Positions 41,358 to 50,590 of a DNA stretch of 64,000 nt are shown one piece after another. The translations under genes and the position numbers were made by a program. Source of the DNA: Streptomyces katrae. Its GTDB lineage: Bacteria; Actinomycetota; Actinomycetes; Streptomycetales; Streptomycetaceae. The notes beneath the pieces were generated by a model. It saw only the letters and a list, made by a program, of their open reading frames with translations, did not search any database and had not been told where the DNA came from. The stretch covers positions 2,418,001-2,482,000 of the forward strand of contig NZ_CP020042.1 in NCBI RefSeq assembly GCF_002028425.1, given 5' to 3'. Each line of letters starts with the position of its first letter. Positions within the stretch are counted from its first letter, which is position 1.

Positions 41358-42383
41358 TCAGATGAGAAGATGCGAGGGTTCTTCCCGGCGCGGCACAACG
41401 GGGCCCGACGGGGCGGGCTCCGCATAGCGAGCGGCGAGCACCCCCACCGCCTCGGCCACCGCCGCCCGCAGCTCCGCCGGACCGAGCACCTCCGCCTCCG
41501 CCCCCAGCCGGAGCAGGTCTCCCACCGCCACGGCCCGCGACTCCACCGACAGCTCCACCTCCACCCACCCCTCCCCGTCCGGCTCCCCCGCCCCCTCCAG
41601 GGCCCGCACCCCCGGGGCCCCGAACTGCATGGGCAGCAGCCGCTGGGCGCGGGGCGAGATCCGCAACCGGGCCGTGTCCTGGTGGAGGGCGGCCTCCAGG
41701 CGGCGGGAGGACTCCTCCCAATGGGCGGCCAGGTCGAAGCCGGACGGCCGCTCGAAGGCCGCGCCCGTCTCCTCCACCGCCAGCAGCCGTGACACCCGGT
41801 AGGTGCGCGGGCTCCCGGCCGCCGCCGCGACCAGGTACCAGATGCCGCCCTTGAGGACGATGCCCAGCGGGTGCAGCTCCCGCCGCCGCACCTCGCCCGA
41901 CCAGCGCCGGTACTCCACCCGCAGCGTGCGCTGCTCCCACACCGCCCGGGCCACCGCCGCCAGGTGCGGCACCGGGTCGGCGTCGCGGAACCAGGCCGGG
42001 GCGTCCAGGTGGAAGCGGTCCTGGACGAGCCGGGCCCGGTCGGCCAGCGCGGCGGGCAGTGCGGCCTCCAGCTTCAGCCGGGCTGTGGCCACCACCGCAC
42101 CCAGGCCAAGATCGCGGGCCGGCCCCGGCGCCCCGGCCAGGAAGAGCGAGCCGGCCTCGGCGTCGGTGAGGCCGGTCAGCCGGGTGCGGTAGCCGTCCAT
42201 CAGGCGGTAGCCACCGGCGGGCCCCCGGTCGGCACGGACCGGCACTCCGGCGGCGCCGAGCGCCTCGACGTCCCGGTACACCGTGCGGACGGACACCTCC
42301 AGTTCCGCGGCGAGTTCGGGGGCGGTCATACTGCCGCGGTTCTGGAGCAGCAGGAGCAGGGAGAGGAGCCGGTCGGCGCGCAT
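41358..42383 (-). CDS. WYL-domain (YafY/DeoR-type) transcriptional regulator
   Basis: The 341-residue protein has an HTH_11 winged helix (ADRLLSLLLLLQNRGSMTAPELAAELEVSVRTVYRDVEAL) with GPAGGYRL after it. The WYL domain runs from about 130 to 220 (LRVEYRRWSGEVRRRELHPLGIVLKGGIWYLVA), followed by a C-terminal WCX region (DLLRLGAEAEVLGPAELRAAVAEA). It is divergent from a DUF3224 gene. A perfect 35-bp inverted repeat lies between the two starts and is the probable operator. Confidence 0.9.
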   Translation of the reverse strand: MRADRLLSLLLLLQNRGSMTAPELAAELEVSVRTVYRDVEALGAAGVPVRADRGPAGGYRLMDGYRTRLTGLTDAEAGSLFLAGAPGPARDLGLGAVVATARLKLEAALPAALADRARLVQDRFHLDAPAWFRDADPVPHLAAVARAVWEQRTLRVEYRRWSGEVRRRELHPLGIVLKGGIWYLVAAAAGSPRTYRVSRLLAVEETGAAFERPSGFDLAAHWEESSRRLEAALHQDTARLRISPRAQRLLPMQFGAPGVRALEGAGEPDGEGWVEVELSVESRAVAVGDLLRLGAEAEVLGPAELRAAVAEAVGVLAARYAEPAPSGPVVPRREEPSHLLI

Positions 42384-42396
42384 GCGGCCATTCTCC

Positions 42397-42431
42397 GCGG
42401 GATACCTGACAGGAGATGTCAGGTATCCCGC
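42397..42431. promoter_or_regulatory. Perfect 15-bp inverted repeat (5-bp spacer), candidate WYL-regulator operator
   Basis: GCGGGATACCTGACA and its exact complement flank GGAGA. It is centred 31 bp from the regulator start and 67 bp from the DUF3224 start, so binding would control both. The GATACCTGACA core resembles dyads seen with YafY-type regulators of DUF3224/DinB-like genes. Confidence 0.8.
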
Positions 42432-42480
42432 CGAAGCTGGTCACCGCACGAGCACCACCGCCCGTTCCGGAAGGACAGCC

Positions 42481-42891
42481 ATGCCCACGCACACCGCCAC
42501 CGGCCGCTTCACCTACGCCAAGTGGGAGGAGCACGCCGCCGGCCCGGACGACGTACTGCCCCGGCTCGCCCAGGCCTCGGTCGTCAACTCCTTCTCCGGC
42601 GGCATCGAGGCCGCCGAGACCGTGTGCACGTACGCGATCGCCTACCTGACGGCGGCCACCGGCACGTTCACCGGTCTGGAACTGATCACCGGCAGCCTCG
42701 ACGGCCGCGGCGGAGGCTTCGCGGTCGAGGAGCGGGGCTCGTTCCATGAGGACGGCACGACCCAGTGCACCTTCGAGGTGGTCCCGGGCTCGGGCACCGG
42801 CGCCCTGACGGGCCTGCGCGGCAGCGGCGGTTTCGTCCACCGGCAGGGCGAGACGTCCGTCCCCTACACGTTCACCTACGAACTGGACTGA
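42481..42891 (+). CDS. DUF3224 domain protein
   Basis: The 136-residue protein is a small beta-barrel DUF3224 protein (allene-oxide-cyclase-like fold). The N-terminal TGRFTYAKWEEH, the TGLELITGSLDGRGGGFAVEERGSF stretch and the C-terminal SGGFVHRQGETSVPYTFTYELD are family features. The gene lies divergent from a WYL regulator, an arrangement seen repeatedly in Streptomyces; it may be a stress-induced lipid-binding protein, but the function is unknown. Start ATG 42481 has GGAAGGA 4 nt upstream. Confidence 0.85.
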   Translation: MPTHTATGRFTYAKWEEHAAGPDDVLPRLAQASVVNSFSGGIEAAETVCTYAIAYLTAATGTFTGLELITGSLDGRGGGFAVEERGSFHEDGTTQCTFEVVPGSGTGALTGLRGSGGFVHRQGETSVPYTFTYELD

Positions 42892-42955
42892 CCCCAGCCC
42901 CCTGCCCCGTTCCCTGCCCTTTCCCCTGCTCCCGACCCCCTCCCCGGACCCCCGG

Positions 42956-43710
<755 letters not shown>

Positions 43711-43714
43711 CCTC

Positions 43715-43775
43715 GCACAGGCCTCGCGTCGGCACAGGCCTCGCGTTGACATCGGCCTCCCATAGGCCTCGCGCA
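43715..43775 (+). repeat. Short 15-bp repeats (GCACAGGCCTCGCGT)
   Basis: Two exact copies begin at 43715 and 43732 (17 bp apart) and a partial third lies near 43761. All are in the 197-bp intergenic region between the methyltransferase and the amidase genes. CCAGGCCAAGCC/GGGCCAAGCC follow at about 43801. No gene is seen in this gap. Confidence 0.55.
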
Positions 43776-43907
43776 TCCGGGCTCGGCGGGGACACCCCCG
43801 CCAGGCCAAGCCGGGCCAAGCCAGGCCTACAAGACCGACAATCGGACCACGCCCTCGGATGGCGCAGTGTGCGTATGGGAGCCGCCCGGGCGTTCTAGCA
43901 TCGCGAC

Positions 43908-44879
43908 GTGCGCTACGACGACAGCCCCCCGCCGCCCGAGTCCGCCTCCTCCATCAGCCCCGACCGGCCCTGGTTCGCACGCCGGCCCGCCCTTGCGGTG
44001 GCGCTCGCGGCGCTGGCCCCGACCTGCCTGGCGGGTTGGGTGCTCACCCAGGTGCTGGCCGGTTCGGGAGCCGCCGCCCCGCAGCCCGCGGGGGCGGCGG
44101 CCGCCGCCTCCACCCCCGCGGCCGCGGCTGACGCCAAGGCCAGCGCCTCTCCGAGCGCCCCGGCCGCCCCGGCCGCCCCGAAGCCCGCCGCCGCTCCCGC
44201 CAAGGGTCCGCTGAGCGGCCGGACCGTCGTCATCGACCCCGGGCACAACACGGGGAACTTCAAGCACGGCCGGGAGATCGACCAGCAGGTGGACATCGGC
44301 ACCAACCGCAAGGAGTGCGACACCACCGGCACCACCACCAACTCCGGTTACATGGAAGCGGAGTTCTCCCTCGACGTCTCCCACCGGGTGCGCGCCCTGC
44401 TGGAGGGCAAAGGCGCCAAGGTGGTCCTGACCCACGACGGAGACCGCCCCTGGGGCCCCTGCATCGACGAGCGGGCCCGGATCGGCAACCAGGCCGCGGC
44501 CGACGCCGTCGTCTCCGTCCACGCCGACGGCGCCTCCGCCGGCAACCGCGGTTTCCACGTGATCCTGCCCGCCCGCGTCAAGGGCGGCGCGGCCGACACC
44601 GCGAAGATCGTCGGCCCTTCCCGCGACCTCGGCGAGCGCATCGCCTCCAACTTCGCCCGCACCACCGGCTCGTCCCCCGCCAACTACCTCGGCAGCGGCA
44701 CCGGGCTGGTCGTCCGGGACGATCTGGGCGGCCTCAACCTGTCGACCCGGCCCAAGGTGTTCCTCGAATGCGGCAACATGCGGGACGACAAGGACGCGGC
44801 GCAGCTGACGAGTCCGGAGTGGCGGCAGAAGGCGGCCCAGGGCATCGCGGACGGCATCACCGGCTTCCTGGGCGGGTAG
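43908..44879 (+). CDS. N-acetylmuramoyl-L-alanine amidase (Amidase_3)
   Basis: The 323-residue protein has an N-terminal membrane anchor or signal sequence (about residues 28-50) and an Ala/Pro-rich linker. The Amidase_3 domain spans about 103-323 with zinc ligands His (VVIDPGHNTG), Glu (GYMEAEFSLDV) and His (SVHADGA), and the catalytic Glu in VFLECGNMR. It cleaves the amide bond between MurNAc and L-Ala in peptidoglycan. The start is GTG. No cell-wall binding repeat is present. Confidence 0.92.
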   Translation: MRYDDSPPPPESASSISPDRPWFARRPALAVALAALAPTCLAGWVLTQVLAGSGAAAPQPAGAAAAASTPAAAADAKASASPSAPAAPAAPKPAAAPAKGPLSGRTVVIDPGHNTGNFKHGREIDQQVDIGTNRKECDTTGTTTNSGYMEAEFSLDVSHRVRALLEGKGAKVVLTHDGDRPWGPCIDERARIGNQAAADAVVSVHADGASAGNRGFHVILPARVKGGAADTAKIVGPSRDLGERIASNFARTTGSSPANYLGSGTGLVVRDDLGGLNLSTRPKVFLECGNMRDDKDAAQLTSPEWRQKAAQGIADGITGFLGG

Positions 44880-44919
44880 TCCTCCGGGGCGGCGGCCCCC
44901 GAAGGGCCGTCCCCTGGAA

Positions 44920-44990
44920 GGCAGTCCCCCGGGGCCGCCCCCGGGGGCCGCCCCCGGGGACAGTCCCCAGGGGCAGTCCCGTGGCGGCTC
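44920..44990 (+). repeat. Short G/C-rich repeat (CCGCCCCCGGGG and CAGTCCCC)
   Basis: GGCAGTCCCCCGGGGCCGC, CCCCGGGGGCCGC and CCCCGGGGACAGTCCCCAGGGGCAGTCC succeed one another in the 200-bp gap between the amidase and the next gene. Overlapping palindromes could form several alternative hairpins, which is consistent with a terminator zone. Confidence 0.5.
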
Positions 44991-45079
44991 GCCGCCCCGG
45001 TCCTCTCGGCCGCGGAAACCTCCGTACCATGGGGGCGCCCGATCCGCCCCCTGCCAAGACCGAGAAGGACACCAGAGAC

Positions 45080-45868
45080 GTGAACATCCGCTCCCTCACT
45101 CGAGGCGACGGCGTGGTGATCGGAGCAGCGGTGCTGCTGTTCATCGCCTCGTTCCTCGATTTCTACTCCGCCGCCAGCGGCGCCGACCTCCCGAGCGTGT
45201 GGGACACCGACGTCTACCGGCTGGCCCTGCCGGCCGTCTTCCTGATGGGCTTCATCGCGGCGGGCCTGCTGATCGGGGCCCGCTTCCAGCCCGAGGGCCG
45301 CAAGGTGGCCGGCCTGACCCTGACGGCCTGGGGCACGGTGCTGGCCGTGGCCGCCGCCTGGAACGGACTCTGGTCGCTGATCGCCACCCCGCCGCTGGCC
45401 GACCTGGCCGCCGGCTGCATCCTCGGCTTCCTCGCCACGCTGGCCCTGGCCGCGGTGGCCGTCGCCGGTTCGAAGGTCCCCGCGCTGGCCGGGCCGCTGG
45501 TCCCGGAGCCCAGGCCGGTCACCGCCCAGCCGTACGGGGGCCAGCCCGGCACCGGCTACGGCTACCCGGGCGGGCAGCAGCCGCAGGGTTACGGGGCCAC
45601 GCCGCAGCCGGCCCCGCCGTACGGGGGCGCCCCGCAGGACTCCGCCGGCGCCGGGTTCCCGGCCGCGGAGTTCACGCCGTTCTGGTTCGCGGTGCCGGTG
45701 GCCCGGCCCCTCTTCGCCGAGGACGGCTCCCCGACGCCGATCGCGGAACTCGCCCCGGGCACCTGGTACCTGGCCGTCGACCAGCGCGGCCCGTCCACGC
45801 TGATCGCCCAGACCCAGGACGGCCGCCGCGGCGTCCTGAACGACACCTCGGGCATCCAGCGCGGCTGA
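45080..45868 (+). CDS. Integral membrane protein, DUF5336-like
   Basis: The 262-residue protein starts at GTG with NIRSLTRGDGVVIGAAVLLF. Four membrane helices occupy about residues 12-135. A Gly/Pro/Gln/Tyr-rich linker (QPYGGQPGTGYGYPGG) leads to a cytosolic C-terminal beta domain (FWFAVPVARPLFAEDGSP, GTWYLAVDQRGPSTLIAQTQDG) that binds nothing I can name. This layout is common in actinobacteria as DUF5336/DUF4339-type proteins of unknown function. Confidence 0.75.
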   Translation: MNIRSLTRGDGVVIGAAVLLFIASFLDFYSAASGADLPSVWDTDVYRLALPAVFLMGFIAAGLLIGARFQPEGRKVAGLTLTAWGTVLAVAAAWNGLWSLIATPPLADLAAGCILGFLATLALAAVAVAGSKVPALAGPLVPEPRPVTAQPYGGQPGTGYGYPGGQQPQGYGATPQPAPPYGGAPQDSAGAGFPAAEFTPFWFAVPVARPLFAEDGSPTPIAELAPGTWYLAVDQRGPSTLIAQTQDGRRGVLNDTSGIQRG

Positions 45869-46230
<362 letters not shown>

Positions 46231-47241
46231 ATGCGCCTCGGACTCGCACTCGGCTACTGGGGCCGCGGACCCAGCCCCTCCCACCTCGACCTCGCCACCG
46301 AGGCCGAACGCCTGGGCTACGACTCGGTGTGGACCGCCGAGGCGTGGGGCTCCGACGCCTTCACCCCCCTCACCTGGATCGCCGCCCACACCTCCCGCAT
46401 CCGCCTGGGCACCGCCATCGCCCAGATGGCCGCCCGCACCCCCACGGCCACCGCCATGCACGCCCTCACCCTGGACCACCTCTCCGGCGGCCGGATGATG
46501 CTGGGCCTGGGCCTGTCCGGGCCTCAGGTGGTGGAGGGGTGGTACGGGCGCCCCTTCCCCGCGAGCCCGCTCACCGCCACCCGCGAGTACGTCGACGTCG
46601 TCCGCCAAGTGCTGCGCCGCGAGGCCCCCGTGGCGCTGGACGGCCGCTTTCACGCCCACCCGTACCGGGGGCAGGACGGCACCGGCCTCGGCAAACCCCT
46701 CAAGCCCATCACCCACCCGCTGCGCGCGGACCTCCCGCTGCTGCTGGGGGCGGAGGGGCCGAAGAACATCGCCCAGACGACCCGGATCGCCGACGGCTGG
46801 CTGCCGCTGTACTGGTCCCCGACCCGCACGGACGTCTACCAGGCCTCCCTGGCCGGTCTGCCCGACGGGTTCATGATCGCTCCGATGGCCCGGGCCCACG
46901 TCTGCGACGACGTCACCGAGGGGCTGCTCCCGGTCAAGGCGATGCTCGGCTTCTACATCGGCGGCATGGGGCACGCGGCCCGCAACTTCCACGCCGACCT
47001 GATGGCCCGGATGGGCTACGAGGCCGAGGCCCGCCGGATCCAGGACCTGTTCCTGGCCGGGCGCAGGCAGGAGGCGGTCCTCGCCGTGCCGGACGCCTTC
47101 GCCGACGAGATCTCCCTGGTCGGCCCGCGCGAACGGATCGCGGAACGGCTGGAGCTGTGGCGCAAGGGCCCGGTCACCGACCTCCTCGTCACCGCCCCCG
47201 ACCCCCACACCCTCCGGGTCCTGGCGGAGCTCAACGGTTAA
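46231..47241 (+). CDS. LLM-class F420-dependent oxidoreductase
   Basis: The 336-residue protein is a luciferase-like TIM barrel. MRLGLALGYWGRG, DLATEAERLGYDSVWTAEAWGSD, SRIRLGTAIAQMAARTP, LDHLSGGRMMLGLGLSGPQVVEGW and LLLGAEGPKNIAQTTRIADGW are typical of F420-dependent oxidoreductases. They use F420H2, which the npdG product at 1.9 kb would supply. The substrate is unknown. ATG 46231 follows GGAGGGGA by 7 nt. The simple repeat array abuts its ribosome site. Confidence 0.9.
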   Translation: MRLGLALGYWGRGPSPSHLDLATEAERLGYDSVWTAEAWGSDAFTPLTWIAAHTSRIRLGTAIAQMAARTPTATAMHALTLDHLSGGRMMLGLGLSGPQVVEGWYGRPFPASPLTATREYVDVVRQVLRREAPVALDGRFHAHPYRGQDGTGLGKPLKPITHPLRADLPLLLGAEGPKNIAQTTRIADGWLPLYWSPTRTDVYQASLAGLPDGFMIAPMARAHVCDDVTEGLLPVKAMLGFYIGGMGHAARNFHADLMARMGYEAEARRIQDLFLAGRRQEAVLAVPDAFADEISLVGPRERIAERLELWRKGPVTDLLVTAPDPHTLRVLAELNG

Positions 47242-47267
47242 TCCGCCACCGGCTGCGCCGCCACGCG

Positions 47268-47301
47268 GATGCCGCCCACCGGTCTCCCGGTGGGCGGCAT
47301 C
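47268..47301. terminator. Hairpin between convergent LLM and lipoprotein genes
   Basis: GATGCCGCCCACCGG and CCGGTGGGCGGCATC form a perfect 15-bp stem with a TCTC loop. It lies 26 bp after the LLM stop. Confidence 0.85.
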
Positions 47302-47344
47302 GGCGGCCGTGCGGCCAAGCACCCGCGGCCGGGCGGCGGGGCGG

Positions 47345-47986
47345 TCAGCCGCCCAGCTGGGAGACGCTCGGCACCTGGTCGGTCACCGGGGCGCCCGCGC
47401 TCTTGCCGGCCTCCTTCACCCCGCTGATCACGTTCTCGAAGGAGCTGATGTCGGCGTCGCCCGCGTTGCCCTTGCGCAGCTTGCTGCCCAGGTTCTTGAG
47501 GGAGTCGATGCCCGCGGTGAGCGGCCCCATCGCCTTCGACAGCAGCGGGTCGCCCTTGGCGTTGTCGGCCGCCGCCTTCAGCCGGTTGTACGCGAACGCG
47601 CCCGCGAGACCCGCCTTGATCAGCGCGAACGTACGCCCCTTCGCGCCCTTCTTGAACTTGCCCGCCCGGTACGGCTTGATGATCCACTGGTAGGTGGCCC
47701 CCGCCGCGAGACCGGCGTTGGCGACGAAGCGTGTCTTGGCGAACTTCTGCCGCTCCTCCGACGTGCTCGGCTCGGGCGTCGCCGCGGCCAGCTCGTCGGC
47801 CTCGGCCGCGTCCGGCTCCGCCACCGCGAGGGCGGCCAGCTCCGCCGCGGTCGCCGCCGACGAGACCTCCTCCCGTTGCCCCCGGTCGCCGCCGGTACCG
47901 CACGCGGAGGCACCGGCGATCAGCGAGGTGGACAGGACCACGGCCGCCACGGCGCGGCGGAATCGGACGGTGGTGGGTACGCGCAC
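47345..47986 (-). CDS. Putative secreted lipoprotein of unknown function
   Basis: The 213-residue protein starts at GTG (VRVPTTVRFRR). The hydrophobic signal ends in a lipobox, LIAGASAC, at about residue 29. Downstream there is an Ala/Glu-rich stretch, then a Lys-rich amphipathic region (YRAGKFKKGAKGRTFALIKAG) and helical segments with no recognised domain. An alpha-helical surface lipoprotein is the best reading. Confidence 0.65.
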   Translation of the reverse strand: MRVPTTVRFRRAVAAVVLSTSLIAGASACGTGGDRGQREEVSSAATAAELAALAVAEPDAAEADELAAATPEPSTSEERQKFAKTRFVANAGLAAGATYQWIIKPYRAGKFKKGAKGRTFALIKAGLAGAFAYNRLKAAADNAKGDPLLSKAMGPLTAGIDSLKNLGSKLRKGNAGDADISSFENVISGVKEAGKSAGAPVTDQVPSVSQLGG

Positions 47987-48147
47987 GGTTGCCTCCGGGG
48001 ACTGAGGTGTCCCCCGCAGCCTCACCCGGCCGCCGTCCCCCCGCCACTCGGGCGACCCGTTCGGACACGGGGGGGCACGGAGCGGCCGTCGCCACCGGAA
48101 CGGGGCCGTACGGGTTTCAACCGGGCGGCAGTGGCAAGACGCCCGGC

Positions 48148-48453
48148 ATGTACGGAGACCGCATCGCAGGACGCCGCCGGGCCAGCTGGTCGGCCGGCCG
48201 GCTCGTGGCGCTGGCCGCCGACGTCGTGGCGTTGATCATCATCGTGTGGATCGTGATGGACCTGCTGGACGCGAACCGTTCCAACGACGTAGTCCAGTGG
48301 TTCCACGACGCGGCGACCTGGCTGGCGGGCTGGTCGCTCGACATCTTCCACCTCGGCCGCCACTGGGCGCAGGTGGTCGTCGGCTACGGCATCGCCGCCG
48401 TCGTCTACCTGGTGGCGGGCCATGCCCTGGCCCGCCTCCTGCACCGCCTCTGA
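48148..48453 (+). CDS. Small membrane protein (two or three helices)
   Basis: The 101-residue protein has helices at about residues 15-42 (SAGRLVALAADVVALIIIVWIVMDLL) and 72-97 (VVVGYGIAAVVYLVAGHALARLL), separated by a polar loop with Trp residues. It is probably a small structural membrane protein; the function is unknown. ATG 48148 was chosen by frame and hydrophobic start. Confidence 0.6.
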   Translation: MYGDRIAGRRRASWSAGRLVALAADVVALIIIVWIVMDLLDANRSNDVVQWFHDAATWLAGWSLDIFHLGRHWAQVVVGYGIAAVVYLVAGHALARLLHRL

Positions 48454-48519
48454 ACGGGGGAAAGGCCGCGTTCCGAGGAACGGTCACGATCCTAGGAACA
48501 GAGGAACGGTCCTACGGTC

Positions 48520-49608
48520 CTAGGAACAGCAGCCCGGGTCCATGCCCGGCGGGAGCCGGTCGCCGCCGAAGACGACCGTGGTGGCCTCGTCGCCGCCCAG
48601 CGCGGCCACCGCCAGCAGCAGCGAGCCCGCCGTCCAGGTCGTCTGCTCCACCGGCCACACCGCCCGGTCCTCGAAGACGTAACCCGTCCAGTACATGCCG
48701 TTGTCGGCGCGCAGGTGGCCGATCGAGCGCAGGATCTCCAGTGCCCGGTCCGACTCCCCCATCGCCCAGAGGGTGAGCGCGAGCTCGCAGGACTCCCCGC
48801 CCGTCACCCACGGGTTCGGCAGCACGCACCGCACCCCCAGGTCCGGGACGACGAACTCCTCCCAGCGTTCCTCGACGCGCGCCTTCGCCTCCGCACCCGT
48901 CAGGGCGCCGCCCAGCACCGGGTAGTACCAGTCCATCGAGTAGCGGGACTTGTCCAGGAACCGCTCCGGGTGCCGGCGTATCGCGTGCGCCAGGGCGCCC
49001 GCCGCCAGTTCCCAGTCGGGCTGCGGGTCACCGCGGTGGTCGGCGATGGCCAGGGCGCAGCGCAGGGCCTGGTGGATGGAGGAGGATCCGGTCAGCAGGG
49101 CGTCGGTGACCGCCGTGCCGTCCGCCTCCCGCTTCCAGCCGATCTCGCCGCCGGGCTGCTGGAGGCCGAGGACGAACTCGACCGCCGCCACGACCGCCGG
49201 CCACATCCGGTCCAGGAAGGTGTCGTCGCCGGTGGCCAGGTAGTGGTGCCAGACGCCGACGGCGATGTACGCGACGAAGTTGGACTCCCGTCCCGCGTCC
49301 TGCGGCTCGGCGGTGTCCACCCCGTCGGGCCGGTCCGCGTAGGCCGCGTACCAGGAGCCGTCCTGGTTCTGGTGGCGGGCCAGCCAGACGTAGGCCCGCT
49401 CCGCCGCCTCGTGCTCGCCGGCCGCGTCGAGGGCCATCGCGGCCTCGGTGTGGTCCCACGGGTCGAGGTGGTGGCCCCGGAACCACGGTATGGCGCCGTC
49501 CGCGCGCTGGACGGCGAGTATCCCCTCGACCGTGCGGGCCGCCTGTTCGGCGGTCAGCACGCCGTCCAGCACGAGGTGTTCGGGAACGGTGCGCTCCGGC
49601 GAGCTCAC
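48520..49608 (-). CDS. Alpha/alpha-toroid protein (prenyltransferase/six-hairpin glycosidase-like)
   Basis: The 362-residue protein begins VSSPERTVPEHLVLDG. It consists of helical hairpins carrying aromatic-acidic loop motifs (GAIPWFRGHHLDPWDH, NQDGSWYAAYADRP, ESNFVAYIAVGVWHHYL, GGEIGWKREADGTAV, MDWYYPVLGG, ADNGMYWTGYV). These resemble six-hairpin glycosidases and the prenyltransferase-repeat fold; substrates may be polyprenyl or saccharide. Its GTG overlaps the stop of the upstream methyltransferase (GTGA), and the glycosyltransferase precedes that. The three together look like a small glycan or glycolipid pathway. Confidence 0.75.
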   Translation of the reverse strand: MSSPERTVPEHLVLDGVLTAEQAARTVEGILAVQRADGAIPWFRGHHLDPWDHTEAAMALDAAGEHEAAERAYVWLARHQNQDGSWYAAYADRPDGVDTAEPQDAGRESNFVAYIAVGVWHHYLATGDDTFLDRMWPAVVAAVEFVLGLQQPGGEIGWKREADGTAVTDALLTGSSSIHQALRCALAIADHRGDPQPDWELAAGALAHAIRRHPERFLDKSRYSMDWYYPVLGGALTGAEAKARVEERWEEFVVPDLGVRCVLPNPWVTGGESCELALTLWAMGESDRALEILRSIGHLRADNGMYWTGYVFEDRAVWPVEQTTWTAGSLLLAVAALGGDEATTVVFGGDRLPPGMDPGCCS

Positions 49609-50402
49609 TGGGCTGAACCGGCTGCGCCGGCGGCGTTGGAGGCGTTGGCGGCCTTGGAGGACTTGGCGGCCTCGGCGGCTTCGACCGGGAGGTGGGGCTT
49701 GGTCGCGTAGGCGACGAAGCTCTTGCCGATGAGCGGGTTGAGGGCCTGCTCGGCGAGGCGGGTGGCCAGGGGCTTCTTCATGATGTCCCAGACCAGGAGC
49801 TTGTGGTACGCCTTGACCGGCAGCGCCTTGTCGTTGTCCACGCCGAAGGCGCACTTGAGCCACCAGTACGGCGAGTGCAGGCCGTGCGCGTGGTGGGTGC
49901 CGTACGGCTTGAGGCCCGCCGCCTCCATCTTGCCGAGCAGCTCGTCCGCCTTGTAGATGCGGATGTGGCCGCCCTCGACCTCGTGGTAGGCGTCGGACAG
50001 CGCCCAGCAGATCTTCTCCGGGCCGTAGCGCGGGACGGTGACCGCTATGCGGCCGCCCGGCTTGAGCACGCGCACCATCTCGGCGAGGACGCCCTTGTCG
50101 TCGGGGATGTGCTCCATCACCTCGGAGATGATGACGACGTCGAAGGACTCGTCGGGGAAGGGCAGGGCCAGGGCGTCGCCCTCCATGGCGGTGGCGGTGG
50201 CGCCCGCCGGGGCTTCACCGGCCTCCTTCATGGCGGCGAACCACTTGGCGACCTCGCGGATCTCCTCGCCGTTGCGGTCGACGGCGACGACCTGGGCGCC
50301 GCGCCGGTAGCACTCGAAGGCGTGCCGGCCTGCGCCGCAGCCCAGATCGAGCACACGGTCGCCTGCGGCGAGCGGGAACCGGGAGAAATCGACGGTCAGC
50401 AC
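49605..50402 (-). CDS. Class I SAM-dependent methyltransferase (UbiE/MPBQ-like)
   Basis: The 265-residue protein has VLDLGCGAGRHAFECYRRG (motif I), VVAVDRN, DALALPFPDESFDVVI and VMEHIPDDKGVLAEMVRVLKPGGRIAVTVPR, the standard UbiE/methyltransferase-11 set. The C-terminal ~100 residues (LSDAYHEVEGGHIRIYKADELLGKME) resemble arginine-rich capping domains of polyketide or lipid-type methyltransferases. The GTG start at 50402 is followed by a 4-bp overlap with the toroid gene at the other end. The upstream glycosyltransferase is separated by 188 bp of odd G/T-rich DNA. Confidence 0.88.
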   Translation of the reverse strand: MLTVDFSRFPLAAGDRVLDLGCGAGRHAFECYRRGAQVVAVDRNGEEIREVAKWFAAMKEAGEAPAGATATAMEGDALALPFPDESFDVVIISEVMEHIPDDKGVLAEMVRVLKPGGRIAVTVPRYGPEKICWALSDAYHEVEGGHIRIYKADELLGKMEAAGLKPYGTHHAHGLHSPYWWLKCAFGVDNDKALPVKAYHKLLVWDIMKKPLATRLAEQALNPLIGKSFVAYATKPHLPVEAAEAAKSSKAANASNAAGAAGSAQ

Positions 50403-50590
50403 GGGGTCCTGCCTTCGCGGTCACGGGGGTGAAGGGTGGTGCGGGGTGGTGCGCGGTGGTGAGTGTTGTGGGGTGGTGCGGGATGGTGCGGGTCGTGCGG
50501 GTCGTGCGGGTGGTGGGGTCGTGCGGGTGGCGTGGGGGGGTGCGGGTGGTCTGCGGTGCGTGCGGTGCCCGCCGGGTGGTGGTGTGTCCG
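50403..50590 (+). repeat. 188-bp G/T-rich repeat tract between the glycosyltransferase and methyltransferase genes
   Basis: On the plus strand the sequence is almost free of A and has few C. It contains repeats built on GTGCGGGT and GGTGGT, including TCGTGCGGG three times with a 9-bp period. Such G-runs could form quadruplexes in the template or RNA. It interrupts an otherwise tightly packed operon. No gene is seen. Confidence 0.75.

Noticed and set aside
38752..41427. Long plus-strand open frame antisense to the acyl-CoA dehydrogenase (891 codons)
   Set aside because: It is the mirror of a well supported minus-strand gene; its Gly/Arg-rich content arises from high-GC codon bias and the repeat array.
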